Part shown: positions 26,244 to 35,614 of the stretch, in pieces
Layout: every line of letters starts with the position of its first letter
How positions within the stretch are numbered: the first letter of the stretch is position 1
From: Herbiconiux sp.
GTDB taxonomy: Bacteria; Actinomycetota; Actinomycetes; Actinomycetales; Microbacteriaceae
Direction of reading: 5' to 3'
Assembly: GCF_004297105.1 (NCBI RefSeq)
Contig: NZ_SCVE01000007.1
Coordinates: 186,001-250,000, forward strand
Length of the DNA stretch: 64,000 nucleotides
Position numbers and translations under genes: made by a program
The notes under the pieces: generated by a model
The model's input: only the letters and a program-made list of their open reading frames with translations
The model's database searches: none
Told to the model about the DNA's origin: nothing

Positions 26244-27401
26244 GTGGCTGATTCGACGCGACACGTCGAGCGCGCGGTGGTCGAGGGTCGTCATCGGCTG
26301 GTGCTGTTCTGGCTGGCAGGCGGGCAGCACGTGAACCCTCGGGATCTCACCCCTTCGAGACGGCTCGCGTTCGGAGGTGACCAACCGACGAACGTCGGGA
26401 AGGCCATCGACAGCGCATTCCGGCGAGGCGCCCAGGGCGCGGCCATCGCTCTCTTCCCTCTGCTCGTTCTCGCCGTGAGTTCCGCGCTCGGCGACGCGCG
26501 CGATGCTCCCGGCTGGATCACGTGGGTCTGGTGCAGCGCCCTGTGCGCGATCAACCTCGTCTTCCTGATCGGCGGTCCCGTGCTCTGGAACGCCTTGATC
26601 ACGGCCGGCATCGCCATCGATCAGCTGGCCATGTCCCGCGAAGACAACCACGCTGTCGCGGCCTGGGTGCGAGGCCACTACGCGTCCCGAGTGGTACAGG
26701 GCATCTTGATGCTTCTGGGAGCCGGCGTCGGGATGGGGTTGCTCGTGTTCATCGACGGCGCCTCGGAATCGGCGTTCACGCTCGGGCCGGGTGAGTTCGT
26801 GACGATGGCGTGGACGGCCGGACTCGCCGTGAACGGCCTGTGGATACTCTGGTGGATCGCGGGGCTCATCCCGGTGCTCGGCCGGCGGGAGAGTCTGCGA
26901 CTGGACTGGCACAATCCCGCCAGAACCCCGGCCGTGGTGTTCCTGAACCGGGCACTGTGGAAGGCGGGCGGTGCCATTTCGCTCGGCATGGTCCTTCTCG
27001 CGGTCGCCGTGCAAGGGCAGCCCTCGCCCTTCACCTTCGCGGGCGGCATCCCTCCGGCCTGGGTGGCGGCGGTCATCGTGGAGTATCTCGCCTTCGTGAT
27101 CGTCGCGTGCGTCTTCGTGAGAGGCGGCTTCTGGGCCCAGTGGAAGGTGTTCCGCCTCGTGCGCGTGCACATCGACCGCGGGCGCGCCCCCGTCGATGCG
27201 CAGTTGATCTCGCTCACGGATGAGTACCCGAAGCACAACCGCCGCAGTGCGAAAGTGCAGTACTACGCCGAGCTCGACCGGCATTTCGACTCCCTGCGCA
27301 CGGTGGACCTGAAGCTCGGATGGGCGCTCGCCTGGGCGACGAGCATCTTCGGTGCCGCCGCGAGTGTGTTGTCCTCGGCCATCTCGATAACGCCCAACTG
27401 A
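26244..27401 (+). CDS. Polytopic membrane protein of unknown function
   Basis: A 385-residue integral membrane protein. A hydrophilic N-terminus (about 50 residues) is followed by roughly six hydrophobic helices (AAIALFPLLVLAVSSAL, WVWCSALCAINLVFLI, VVQGILMLLGAGVGMGLLVFI, TMAWTAGLAVNGLWILWWIAGLI, AISLGMVLLAVAV, WVAAVIVEYLAFVIVACVFV). A soluble C-terminal segment then precedes one last helix. The start is uncertain: GTG at 26244 gives a clean N-terminus, and TTG at 26217 is in frame. No family is recognised. The 278 bp before it show no feature beyond the 13E12 copy-2 end. Confidence 0.7.
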   Translation: MADSTRHVERAVVEGRHRLVLFWLAGGQHVNPRDLTPSRRLAFGGDQPTNVGKAIDSAFRRGAQGAAIALFPLLVLAVSSALGDARDAPGWITWVWCSALCAINLVFLIGGPVLWNALITAGIAIDQLAMSREDNHAVAAWVRGHYASRVVQGILMLLGAGVGMGLLVFIDGASESAFTLGPGEFVTMAWTAGLAVNGLWILWWIAGLIPVLGRRESLRLDWHNPARTPAVVFLNRALWKAGGAISLGMVLLAVAVQGQPSPFTFAGGIPPAWVAAVIVEYLAFVIVACVFVRGGFWAQWKVFRLVRVHIDRGRAPVDAQLISLTDEYPKHNRRSAKVQYYAELDRHFDSLRTVDLKLGWALAWATSIFGAAASVLSSAISITPN

Positions 27402-27490
27402 CCGCATCCCCGCTGTCCGGCCGACCCGCCACGAGGTGGACACCTCCATCTGCGCGGGGTCTGTCAGACTGAGAAGGGAAGGATTTCGTC

Positions 27491-27832
27491 ATGCCGTTTC
27501 GCAGCAAGGAGACACTCGAGCGCTGGGTCGGCGACTTCGGGTCGCAGGGCCACGACGTCGTCGGAACCGTGGTCGTGCTCGACCACGAGGGTGACGACGG
27601 AGGCGACACGGGGCTCGTGGTCGTGCACCTCGACGATGTGCCGATCGACGTCTTCTTCGAGCCCCTTGCGCTCGGCGATCCCCGCTGGACCGTGACGTTC
27701 ACGAGCCGCGACTCCGATCTCACGATGGACGCCGCGATGCTGGCCAAGCTCGTGGTCGAGCTCGGTCTCGCCTCCGAGCTGTGCACCTACCTCGAGATGC
27801 GCTCGCGCGAGCACATCGCGACACATTCCTAG
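27491..27832 (+). CDS. Hypothetical 113-residue protein
   Basis: A compact acidic protein beginning MPFRSKETLERWVGDFGSQG. The body is rich in beta strands (HDVVGTVVVLDHEG, TGLVVVHLDDVPIDVFFEPL, WTVTFTSRDSD) and it ends in a helix (AAMLAKLVVELGLASELCTYLEM). It has a clear ribosome-binding site (gaagggaagg). There is no signal peptide. No family is recognised. A small GAGGTG-ga-CACCTC hairpin lies 45 bp upstream (27433-27446). Confidence 0.65.
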   Translation: MPFRSKETLERWVGDFGSQGHDVVGTVVVLDHEGDDGGDTGLVVVHLDDVPIDVFFEPLALGDPRWTVTFTSRDSDLTMDAAMLAKLVVELGLASELCTYLEMRSREHIATHS

Positions 27833-27898
27833 AGCGCGTTCAACTTCCCGCCCCTGGCGGTTCACCTTCCGTTCGCCCGCTCTCGGCACGGTGGGACG

Positions 27899-30868
27899 GT
27901 GCTGAAGACCGCCTCTCGTCCCCTTGCCCTCTCGGCCGGAGCAGCCCTCGTGCTCGCCGGCCTCGTCGCCTTCCCGGTGACCGCCTCCGTCGCATCCGCC
28001 GCCCCCGCCGCGGCCGACGTGCGCATCACCGAATGGGAGTACAACGGCTCCGAGTTCGTGGAGTTCACGAACCTCGGCACCGCCTCCGCCGACCTCACGG
28101 GCTGGTCGTTCTCCGACAGCGCCGCCCACGCCGGCGATGTGAGCCTCAGCTCGGTGGGCACGGTCGCCCCCGGGGAGTCGTTCATCGTCAGCGAGGCCTC
28201 CGCCGCCGCGTTCCGCACCGAGTGGAAGCTGCCCGACACCATCAAGGTCGTCGGCGGCAACAGCACCAACAACCTCAGCCGCAGCGACGCGGTGAACCTC
28301 TACGACAGCACCAGCACGCTCGTCGACACCCTGACCTACAGCGACCAGGCGAGCAACGGTCCCCGCACCGACACCGCCAGCGCCTGGCCCTCCATCGAGG
28401 CCGTCATCGGCACCAACACCGCCGCCTCCTGGACCCGCTCCACCGAGAGCGACGCCGAGGGCAGCTGGAAGTCGGTGTCCGGATACATCGGCTCGCCCGG
28501 TGTCAGCCAGTACGGCGCCCCGGTCGGTCTTCTGCGCATCAACGAGATCGAGACCGACGGCAGCCCCGACTGGGCCGAGCTCGTGAACCTCGCGCCGCGC
28601 GCTCTCGACGTCTCGGGCTACGTGCTCACGGGCCGCGCCAACGCGGTGACCCTCACCATCCCGAGCGGCACCGTCATCCCGGCCGGCGGCGTGTACACCG
28701 CCGAGAGCTCGACGTTCAAGCTCAAGAAGGGCGACAAGCTGAGCCTCTTCGCACCGGATGCCGCCACTCTGCTGGATTCCTACGAGTGGGGCGACTTCCA
28801 CCTCGACACCTACGGCCGCGTGCCGAACGGCACCGGCGAGTTCGTGCCGCAGGCGGCCGCATCGAAGGGCGCGCTCAACCCCGACACGACGACGCCGACG
28901 GATCCGACCGACCCCACGGATCCGACCGACCCGACCGACCCCGGCACGGGATGGCAGTCGATCACGATCAACGAGGTCACGTCGGCCAACGACAACCCGT
29001 ACCACGACGCCTACGAGCTCGCGAACTCCGGCGACACGGATGTCGATGTCGCCGCCTGGAAGCAGGCCGACAGCGCCAGTAACCCGGCCGCGCTGAACGC
29101 TCCGAACGGCACCGTGGTCCCCGCTCACGGCTACCTCGTGCTGCTCTCCAACCAGGGTCTCAGCTCCGGGGGCGACTCCGTGAAGCTCTACCTGCCCGAC
29201 GGCTCCACCATCGTCGACACGGCCAGCTGGGGTGCGAACGATGCTCAGCCCGGCACCTGGTCGCGCTGCGCGGACGCGACAGGCACCTGGGTGCACACCG
29301 CCGCGTCGAGCTGGGGTGTGTCGAACGCCACGGCGTGCGCCGGTGAGATCATCCCGCCGAGCACCCCGACCGGCCCCACGGTGCCGTGCCAGACCGAGCT
29401 CCCTTCCGGCAGCGGCGCTGCCCTCGCCGGTGGGCTCGCCTGGCCCGGTGGCCAGTCGGCGATCAACTCCGACAACCCGTGCCAGTTCGTCACCTCGCTC
29501 TCGGGCCAGGACGTCTCCGGCCTCGACATCGACCCCAGCGCGCCCGACGTGATGTGGGCCGTGAAGAACAAGAGCCACGTGTACCGTCTCGTGAAGACCG
29601 AGGCCGGTCTCTGGGTGCCCGACACCGCCAACGGCTGGACGGCCGGCAAGGACCTCGTGTTCCCGAGCGGCAGCGGACAGCCGGATGCCGAGGGCATCAC
29701 GGTCGGACCCGACGGCTTCCTCTACATCACCACCGAGCGCGACAACAGCGCGAGCGGCGTGCCGCTCGACAGCGTGCTGCGCTTCGACCCGAGCGAGACC
29801 GGTACCACGCTGCATCCCACGAACCAGTGGATCCTCACCGCCGACCTCTCCGACGTGATCTCCACCGTGGGCAGCGCCGACTCCAACCTCGGGTTCGAGG
29901 GCATCACCTGGGTGCCCGACTCGTACCTCACGACGAACGGTTTCGTGGATCAGAGCACGGGCGCCACGTACGACCCGGCCGACTACCCGGGTCACGGCGA
30001 AGGCCTCTACTTCACCGCCCTGGAGAAGAACGGCCACCTCTACGCCTACGCCCTGAAGGCCGACGGCTCGTTCAGCCGCATCGCCTCGATCGACACCGGT
30101 CTGCCGCTCATCGCCGACACCCAGTGGGACCCGGATGCGCAGCGCATCTGGGCCGTCGCCGACAACAGCGTGGCGGGTTCGTCGACCCTGCTCAAGATCG
30201 ACTCCGAAGGCGCCTTCGCGGTCGACCGCATCTACGACCGCCCCACGGGCCTGCCGAACTACAACAACGAGGGCTTCGCCCTCGCGCCGAACTCCACCTG
30301 CGCCGACGGCGTGAAGGAGGTCATCCGCTCCGATGACGGCAACAACGGCGGTCACTCGCTCTGGTCGGGCACGATCGCCTGCGACCTCGAGCTGGGCCCG
30401 CAGGGCGTGACGCCGCCGGCATCCGCCCAGCCCACCGTCTCCACGAACCTGCCGAGCGTCAAGGCGGGCGACCCCATCACGGTCACCGCCACGGGCCTCA
30501 CCGCAGGAACCGTGTACTCGATCGTGCTGCACTCCGACCCGGTGACCCTGGGCAGCGGAACGGCCGACTCGAGCGGCACGCTGACGCTCACCGCGGTCAT
30601 CCCGGCCGGCATCACTCCGGGAGCACACACCCTCACCCTCGTGTCGGCCGCCGATCCCTCCGTGGTGATCGCGAGCGTTGCGCTCACGGTGACCGCCGCC
30701 ACGACCGTGACCCCGGTGACGACCACCACGACCAGTACCGGGACCACGTCGGCGCTCGCCTCCACCGGTGCCGAGCCCGCCCCCTGGCTCGCGATCGGCT
30801 CCCTGATCGTGCTCCTCGGAGCCGGTCTCGTGCTGATGCGGGTGCGGATGCGCCGCGGCGACGTCTGA
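27899..30868 (+). CDS. Secreted lamin-tail-domain protein with beta-propeller and LASTG anchor
   Basis: A 989-residue wall-associated protein. Signal peptide (about 1-36, cut near ASAAPA); three lamin-tail domains (about 38-160, 205-320 and 355-470; each with a VRITEWEYNGSEFVEFTNLG-type start). These are separated by a (T/D)PTDPTDPTDP linker. A beta-propeller of esterase/SdiA-regulated type follows (about 510-830: SGLDIDPSAPDVMWAVKNKS, PDAEGITVGPDGFLYITTER), then an Ig-like domain, a Thr-rich linker, LASTG (953-957), a membrane helix and MRVRMRRG. Lamin-tail domains often accompany extracellular nucleases and phosphatases; no nuclease motif is seen here. GTG start at 27899. A strong terminator follows. 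Confidence 0.85.
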   Translation: MLKTASRPLALSAGAALVLAGLVAFPVTASVASAAPAAADVRITEWEYNGSEFVEFTNLGTASADLTGWSFSDSAAHAGDVSLSSVGTVAPGESFIVSEASAAAFRTEWKLPDTIKVVGGNSTNNLSRSDAVNLYDSTSTLVDTLTYSDQASNGPRTDTASAWPSIEAVIGTNTAASWTRSTESDAEGSWKSVSGYIGSPGVSQYGAPVGLLRINEIETDGSPDWAELVNLAPRALDVSGYVLTGRANAVTLTIPSGTVIPAGGVYTAESSTFKLKKGDKLSLFAPDAATLLDSYEWGDFHLDTYGRVPNGTGEFVPQAAASKGALNPDTTTPTDPTDPTDPTDPTDPGTGWQSITINEVTSANDNPYHDAYELANSGDTDVDVAAWKQADSASNPAALNAPNGTVVPAHGYLVLLSNQGLSSGGDSVKLYLPDGSTIVDTASWGANDAQPGTWSRCADATGTWVHTAASSWGVSNATACAGEIIPPSTPTGPTVPCQTELPSGSGAALAGGLAWPGGQSAINSDNPCQFVTSLSGQDVSGLDIDPSAPDVMWAVKNKSHVYRLVKTEAGLWVPDTANGWTAGKDLVFPSGSGQPDAEGITVGPDGFLYITTERDNSASGVPLDSVLRFDPSETGTTLHPTNQWILTADLSDVISTVGSADSNLGFEGITWVPDSYLTTNGFVDQSTGATYDPADYPGHGEGLYFTALEKNGHLYAYALKADGSFSRIASIDTGLPLIADTQWDPDAQRIWAVADNSVAGSSTLLKIDSEGAFAVDRIYDRPTGLPNYNNEGFALAPNSTCADGVKEVIRSDDGNNGGHSLWSGTIACDLELGPQGVTPPASAQPTVSTNLPSVKAGDPITVTATGLTAGTVYSIVLHSDPVTLGSGTADSSGTLTLTAVIPAGITPGAHTLTLVSAADPSVVIASVALTVTAATTVTPVTTTTTSTGTTSALASTGAEPAPWLAIGSLIVLLGAGLVLMRVRMRRGDV

Positions 30869-30884
30869 CCCGACAGCACCCCCG

Positions 30885-30925
30885 ACAGCGCGGCCCTCTC
30901 CCTCCGGGGAGACGGGCCGCGCTGT
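30885..30925 (+). terminator. Strong hairpin terminator after the lamin-tail gene
   Basis: ACAGCGCGGCCC-TCTCCC (30885-30902), a TCCG loop, then GGGAGA-c-GGGCCGCGCTGT (30907-30925): an 18-bp stem with a single bulged C, 16 bp after the stop codon. Confidence 0.88.
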
Positions 30926-31042
30926 GCGTCGGAGGTACCTCTGCACGGTGGCCCGCGACAGCCGGGACGCGGCAGACTGAGTACATGGACCTGGATCCGA
31001 GCGCGCCGCCGCCCCGCCGCACGAACGGGAAGGCGGCTGCCC

Positions 31043-31801
31043 GTGGCTGAGGCGGTGCGCGGTGCGCAGCTGGTGTCGAAGATCGGGCGCATCCTGCAGG
31101 CGGTGGCGCAGCATCCCGATGGCATCTCCGCCGCCGCGGCCGCGCACGCCACCGGGCTCACCCGGCCCACCACCCACCGGCTGCTCACCTCGCTGGCCGC
31201 GGAGGGGTTCGTCGACCACGATGCGTCCCGCGGACGCTGGTTTCTCGGGCCGGAGCTGTATCTGCTCGGCTCGCTCGCCTCGGCCCGGTACGACATCCCG
31301 GATGTCGCCCGCGAGAGTGTGCGGCTGCTCGCCCGGGAGACCGGGGAGAGTGCGTTCTTCTCCGCACGGCGCGGTACCGAGACGGTGTGCCTGTTGCGGG
31401 AGGAGGGGAGCTTCCCCATCCGTTCGTTCGTGCTCTACGAAGGCGTCCGGTTCCCCCTCGGTGTCGCCTCCGCGGGACTCGCCATCCTGTCGTACCTCCC
31501 CGACGAGGAGATCGACTCCTATCTCGCCGGCGCCGATCTCGAGAGCCGCTGGGGAGCGCAGCATTCCGCCCCGGCCGTGCGCGAACGCATCGCGGCGACC
31601 CGCGAGACGGGTTACGCCGTCAACCCCGCGTTGATCCTCGAGGGCAGCTGGGGCATGGGCGCCGCGGTCTTCGACGCAGCCGGCCGGCCCGCCTGGGCGC
31701 TCAGCCTCACGGGTGTGGAGTCACGCTTCCGCCCCGAGCGCCAGCAGGAACTCGGCGCCCTGCTGCTCGAGCGGGCGCACGTGATCAGTGCCGGCCTCTG
31801 A
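31043..31801 (+). CDS. IclR-family transcriptional regulator
   Basis: A 252-residue IclR-type regulator. The N-terminal winged helix (KIGRILQAVAQHPDGISAAA, HATGLTRPTTHRLLTSLAAEGFV) is followed by the GAF-like effector domain (FFSARRGTETVCLLREEG, PLGVASAGLAILSYLPDEE, GYAVNPALILEGSWGMGAAV). Such regulators sense small acids and control catabolic operons. GTG start at 31043 without a clear ribosome-binding site. It is convergent with the three-gene dehydrogenase operon, ending 5 bp from it, so a role in its control is plausible but unproven. Confidence 0.9.
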   Translation: MAEAVRGAQLVSKIGRILQAVAQHPDGISAAAAAHATGLTRPTTHRLLTSLAAEGFVDHDASRGRWFLGPELYLLGSLASARYDIPDVARESVRLLARETGESAFFSARRGTETVCLLREEGSFPIRSFVLYEGVRFPLGVASAGLAILSYLPDEEIDSYLAGADLESRWGAQHSAPAVRERIAATRETGYAVNPALILEGSWGMGAAVFDAAGRPAWALSLTGVESRFRPERQQELGALLLERAHVISAGL

Positions 31802-31806
31802 GCGGG

Positions 31807-32781
31807 TCAGCCCGCCGCGTCCCAGATCGGTTTCAGGCGCATGAGCTGCTCGTCGCGCCAGCGCACGCGGTCGTCCCACTGCTCGAGCGGCAGTGCCGCG
31901 CGTCGCTGCGCGGCGACGGATGCCACGAGCTCCGGCGTCCACGGATCGTGCTGCCCGCGTTCGGCCCCCATGCGCTCGTAGGCCGGGCCCATCTTGTCGG
32001 CGTGCGACTCCACTCCTCCGCGGGTGTTGAGGTCGACGGTCTCGAACGGCCCGATGAAGCTCCAGCGTCGGCCCAGGCCGCTGCGCACCACCTCGTCGAT
32101 GTCGTCGACCGAGGCGACCCCGTCGCGCACGAGCGCGTACGCCTCGCGGAGCACCGCACCCTGCAACCGGTTGAAGAGGAATCCCTCGATCTCGCGGCGC
32201 ACGAGCACGGGTTTGAGGCCGGCCGACCGGTAGACCTCCGTTGCCTGCTCGACGAGGACAGGATCAGTATCGGGCGAGGGCACGACCTCGATCACCGAGA
32301 GGAGATAGGGGGGATTGCCCGGATGCCCCACGATCAGCCGGCGGGCCAGTCGCGGATCGCCTTCGGCGATGGAGCTGGGCACGATCGCCGAGCTCGAACT
32401 CGCCAGCGCGGCGTCCGCGGGCGCGACGGCGAGCACGGCCTGGAAGAGGGCCCGCTTCAGCTCGACCCGCTCGGGAGCGCACTCCTGCACCAGCACCACG
32501 TCGGCGACCGCACCTGCGAGGTCGGCGACGAAGACCACCCGGGCTCCGACGACCTCGGCGGGCTCGTGGAGCAGGCCGAAGTCTGCCAGCAGGCCGAGAC
32601 GGGCCGTCAGCTCACCGCGCGCGCGGTCGAACGCCTCGGGGAAGGCATCCCAGACGCGCACCGGGCGCCCCGACGCGGCGAACAGCACCGCGAACGCGAC
32701 GCCGATCGATCCGGCACCGGCGATCGCCACGGGGCGCGTGGGACCGTGAGGGTCGTCGGCTGCGGGTGCCTTCTCGCTCAC
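31807..32781 (-). CDS. 3-hydroxyacyl-CoA dehydrogenase / lambda-crystallin family dehydrogenase
   Basis: A 324-residue NAD-dependent enzyme of the 3-hydroxyacyl-CoA dehydrogenase superfamily. The Rossmann motif is VAIAGAGSIGVAFAVLFAASG. The segment GHPGNPPYLLSVIEVVPSP matches the lambda-crystallin/L-gulonate dehydrogenase branch better than fatty-acid enzymes. The C-terminal domain carries FNRLQGAVLREAYALVRDG and GRRWSFIGPFETVDLN. It would oxidise a 3-hydroxy acid or its CoA ester. The GTG start at 32781 overlaps the upstream Fe-alcohol dehydrogenase stop (GTGA); a GTG at 32790 is also in frame. Last gene of a three-gene operon. Confidence 0.85.
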   Translation of the reverse strand: MSEKAPAADDPHGPTRPVAIAGAGSIGVAFAVLFAASGRPVRVWDAFPEAFDRARGELTARLGLLADFGLLHEPAEVVGARVVFVADLAGAVADVVLVQECAPERVELKRALFQAVLAVAPADAALASSSSAIVPSSIAEGDPRLARRLIVGHPGNPPYLLSVIEVVPSPDTDPVLVEQATEVYRSAGLKPVLVRREIEGFLFNRLQGAVLREAYALVRDGVASVDDIDEVVRSGLGRRWSFIGPFETVDLNTRGGVESHADKMGPAYERMGAERGQHDPWTPELVASVAAQRRAALPLEQWDDRVRWRDEQLMRLKPIWDAAG

Positions 32782-34010
32782 ACCTCCCACCAGGTGCGGT
32801 CGTTCGCGTAACCGCGCTCCAGAATCGCCACCACGAGTTCACGGGTGAGCGTTCGGGGATTGTTCGCGGTGAGGCGGGTGGCCAGCATCGCCTGGTCGGC
32901 GACGAAGCCGAAGTCGTCGGGGGAGAGCCCGAGCGTCTTGAGGTCGAGCGGAGCGCCGAGGGCCGCGAGCAGCTCCTCCACCCGGAGGATGCCCGCATGC
33001 GCCTGCTCGAGCTCGGATGACGCCGGATCCGCCACCCCGAAGATCCTCCCGATCTCGGCGAACTCCGCCACGCGTTCGGGCAGGTTGAACCGCATGACGT
33101 AGGGCAGCAGGGCGCTGATGCCGAAGCCGTGCGGCGTGTGCGTCAGGTTGCCGATCGCGCCCTGGATGGCGTGAGCCCCGGCCGTGCCCGCCGTGTTGAT
33201 CGACATGCCCGCCGTGTAGGAGGCGAACATGGTGTCGGAGCGGGCGTCGAGATCGGAGGGGTCGGCGGCGACCGCCTCCAGGGAGTGGTTCAAGAGGCCC
33301 AGGCCGGTGCGGCAGAAGACATCCGTCAGCGGGTTCTTGCCGATGTAGAGCTTCGAGTCGATCTCCTCGGGCGTCGGCGTCTTCACGCGGTCGGTGAAGG
33401 CCTCGACGAGGTGGGAGAGGGCGTCCGCCCCGGTCGCCGCGGTGAGGCCGGGCGGGCAGGTGAGCGTGAGCTCGGGATCGATCACGGCCGTGTGCGCTTC
33501 GAGGAAGGGGCTCGCGACCCCGACCTTCATGCCCTTCTCCGTGTCGAAGACGACCGAGATGCAGGTGACCTCCGCGCCGGTTCCTCCCGTGGTCGGGACC
33601 GTGATCACGGGCACACCGGGCCCGGGCACGAGGAACTCGCCGTAGTAGTCGCGCACGTCGCCGCCGTTGGCGAGCACGATCGAGGCGACCTTGGCGAGGT
33701 CCATGCAGGAGCCGCCGCCGATGCCGAGGATGGCATCGACCTGGGTGTGCCCGAAGCGCTCCACCACGGCCATCACGTCTTCACGGGGCAGGTCGGGTTC
33801 GGCCTCGGCGTAGATCGACACGTCGACGCCCGCGGCCCTGATCGCTTCGATCAGCTCGATGAACTCGGGGGTCGTGGCCATCCGCGCATCGGTGGTCACC
33901 AGCAGGTGCTCGGCGATGGCCTTGACCAGGAAGGGGATCTGGTGCCGTCGGCCCGGGCCGAACAGCACGGTCTTCGGTTGACGCAGGATGCCCAGGGTTG
34001 CGGTGCTCAT
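32778..34010 (-). CDS. Iron-containing alcohol dehydrogenase
   Basis: A 410-residue group-III (Fe-dependent) alcohol dehydrogenase. ILGIGGGSCMDLAKVASI binds NAD, TVPTTGGTGAEVTCISV is the family block, and the metal ligands sit in GADALSHLVEAF and AGAHAIQGAIGNLTHTPHG. It oxidises an alcohol, possibly a 4-hydroxy acid, to an aldehyde. It starts 3 bp after the aldehyde dehydrogenase stop and overlaps the next gene, so the three form one transcript. Pairing with a succinate-semialdehyde-type aldehyde dehydrogenase is reminiscent of 4-hydroxybutyrate catabolism. Confidence 0.92.
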   Translation of the reverse strand: MSTATLGILRQPKTVLFGPGRRHQIPFLVKAIAEHLLVTTDARMATTPEFIELIEAIRAAGVDVSIYAEAEPDLPREDVMAVVERFGHTQVDAILGIGGGSCMDLAKVASIVLANGGDVRDYYGEFLVPGPGVPVITVPTTGGTGAEVTCISVVFDTEKGMKVGVASPFLEAHTAVIDPELTLTCPPGLTAATGADALSHLVEAFTDRVKTPTPEEIDSKLYIGKNPLTDVFCRTGLGLLNHSLEAVAADPSDLDARSDTMFASYTAGMSINTAGTAGAHAIQGAIGNLTHTPHGFGISALLPYVMRFNLPERVAEFAEIGRIFGVADPASSELEQAHAGILRVEELLAALGAPLDLKTLGLSPDDFGFVADQAMLATRLTANNPRTLTRELVVAILERGYANDRTWWEV

Positions 34011-34013
34011 GCT

Positions 34014-35525
34014 CTATTCCAGTCCTTTGCTCTCATCGACGGTGATGGCGAGGTATTTCGGTTCGAGGAACTCGTGGATGGCGTGGTGCCCGCCCTCGCG
34101 GCCGAGCCCCGACGACTTGACACCGCCGAAGGAGGCGGCCGGGTCGGCCATGATGCCGCGGTTGATACCCACCATGCCCGAGTCGAGCCGCTCGCTCACC
34201 GCGATGGCGCGCGAGAGGTCGCGGGTGAACACGTAGGCGGCGAGGCCGTAGCTCGTGTCGTTCGCCACCTCGATCGCCTCGCGTGTGGAGTCGACCGTGT
34301 AGATGGTGGCGATCGGAGCGAAGAGCTCGCGGTTGCAGACGTCGTTGTCGCGGTCGTTGATCGCGAAGACGGTGGGTTCGAAGAAGTAGCCTTCGCCCTC
34401 CACCGGGGATCCCCCCGTGAGCAGCTCGGAGTCGATCGAGCCGAGCTCGGCCACGAGCCGCGCCACCCCGTCGCGCTGGGCGGCGGAGATGATCGGGCCG
34501 ACATCGACGCCCTCGGAGAAGCCGTCGCCCACGCGCAGGTTCTTCGCGAGCTCGACGAAGCGCCGGGTGAACTCCTCCGCGACCGCGGAGTGCACGATGA
34601 TGCGGTTCGCGGCCACGCAGGCCTGGCCCGCGTTGCGGAACTTGCAGAGGATGGCCTGCTGGGCGGCCAGTTCGACGTCGGCATCGTCGAGCACCACGAA
34701 GGGGCCGTCGCCGCCGAGTTCCATCGACGCGTTCACGATGCCGGGTGCCGCCTGCTTCAACAGGGTGCTGCCCACGCCCGTGGAGCCGGTGAAGCTCACC
34801 TTGCGCAGGCGCGGATCGGCCATGACCGCGGCGGAGACATCCGCCGAGTGAGTGGTGTGCACGAGGTTCACGACGCCCGGGGGGAAGCCCGCGTCGTGCA
34901 GGGTCTCGACGAACAGGGCGCAGGTGAGCGGCGTCTCCTTGGCCGACTTCACCACGATGGTGCAGCCGGCACCGAGGGCCGCTCCTGCTTTGCGCGCGAT
35001 CATGAGCAGCGGGAAGTTCCACGGCGTGATGAGCAGCGAAGGGCCGACGGGCTGATGCGTGGTGATCACCCGGTAGCCGCCCCGCGAGCCCTCGGCGTAG
35101 GTGCCGTGGAGGTGGGCCACCTGCTCGGCGTACCAGAGGAAGAAGTCGGCGGAGAGCTGGAACTCGCCCCGGGCCTCGGCGAGCGGCTTGCCGCTCTCGA
35201 GGGTCATCGTCTCGACGATGGCATCGGCGCGGTCGAGCAGCAGGCGGTGCGCGCGGTGGAAGAGGTCGGCGCGGTCGCGCGGGGCGACGTGACCCCAGGC
35301 ATCCTGCGCCGCGGCGGCCGCATCGAGCGCGGCGAGGGCGTCGGCATCGGTGCCGTCGGCCAGCTGAGCGATCACGCCGCCGGTCGCCGGGTTCACCACG
35401 TCGAACGTGGTGGAGACGGGCCGCCACTGCCCGGCGATGTAGAGGCCGACCGGGATGGTGTGGCCTCGGAGGGTCACCGTCGCGGCAGTCGTCGCCTCGT
35501 CGGTCTCGCTGCTGAGAATCGTCAT
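34014..35525 (-). CDS. Aldehyde dehydrogenase (succinate-semialdehyde type)
   Basis: A 503-residue NAD(P)-dependent aldehyde dehydrogenase. TPWNFPLLMIARKAG, FTGSTGVGSTLLKQAA, the catalytic Glu in MELGGDGPFVVLDDAD and the nucleophilic Cys in FRNAGQACVAANRI are all present. Sequence style is that of succinate-semialdehyde dehydrogenases; the substrate is inferred. The start at 35525 follows AAGGGACGG. First gene of the operon with the Fe-alcohol dehydrogenase and lambda-crystallin-type dehydrogenase, divergent from the GntR regulator. Confidence 0.93.
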   Translation of the reverse strand: MTILSSETDEATTAATVTLRGHTIPVGLYIAGQWRPVSTTFDVVNPATGGVIAQLADGTDADALAALDAAAAAQDAWGHVAPRDRADLFHRAHRLLLDRADAIVETMTLESGKPLAEARGEFQLSADFFLWYAEQVAHLHGTYAEGSRGGYRVITTHQPVGPSLLITPWNFPLLMIARKAGAALGAGCTIVVKSAKETPLTCALFVETLHDAGFPPGVVNLVHTTHSADVSAAVMADPRLRKVSFTGSTGVGSTLLKQAAPGIVNASMELGGDGPFVVLDDADVELAAQQAILCKFRNAGQACVAANRIIVHSAVAEEFTRRFVELAKNLRVGDGFSEGVDVGPIISAAQRDGVARLVAELGSIDSELLTGGSPVEGEGYFFEPTVFAINDRDNDVCNRELFAPIATIYTVDSTREAIEVANDTSYGLAAYVFTRDLSRAIAVSERLDSGMVGINRGIMADPAASFGGVKSSGLGREGGHHAIHEFLEPKYLAITVDESKGLE

Positions 35526-35548
35526 TGAATCCGTCCCTTCGGGTATTC

Positions 35549-35564
35549 TCGTATTACGGTACGA
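35549..35564. promoter_or_regulatory. GntR-type operator between divergent genes
   Basis: TCGTA-TTACGG-TACGA, a 5+5 bp dyad that also contains CGTA-T-TACG. The GTNNNAC core is typical of FadR-subfamily GntR sites. It lies 23 bp from the aldehyde dehydrogenase start and 50 bp from the gntR start. Confidence 0.6.
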
Positions 35565-35614
35565 TGCAATCACCCCGCACGGGCACGATGAGTCAAATTG
35601 AGAAAGGGCGACGG

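Noticed and set aside
27464-31564. 1366-codon minus-strand open frame opposite the lamin-tail gene
   Set aside because: Biased His/Gly/Arg/Val composition; the plus strand there has a signal peptide, known domains and a terminator, so this is a GC-rich shadow.
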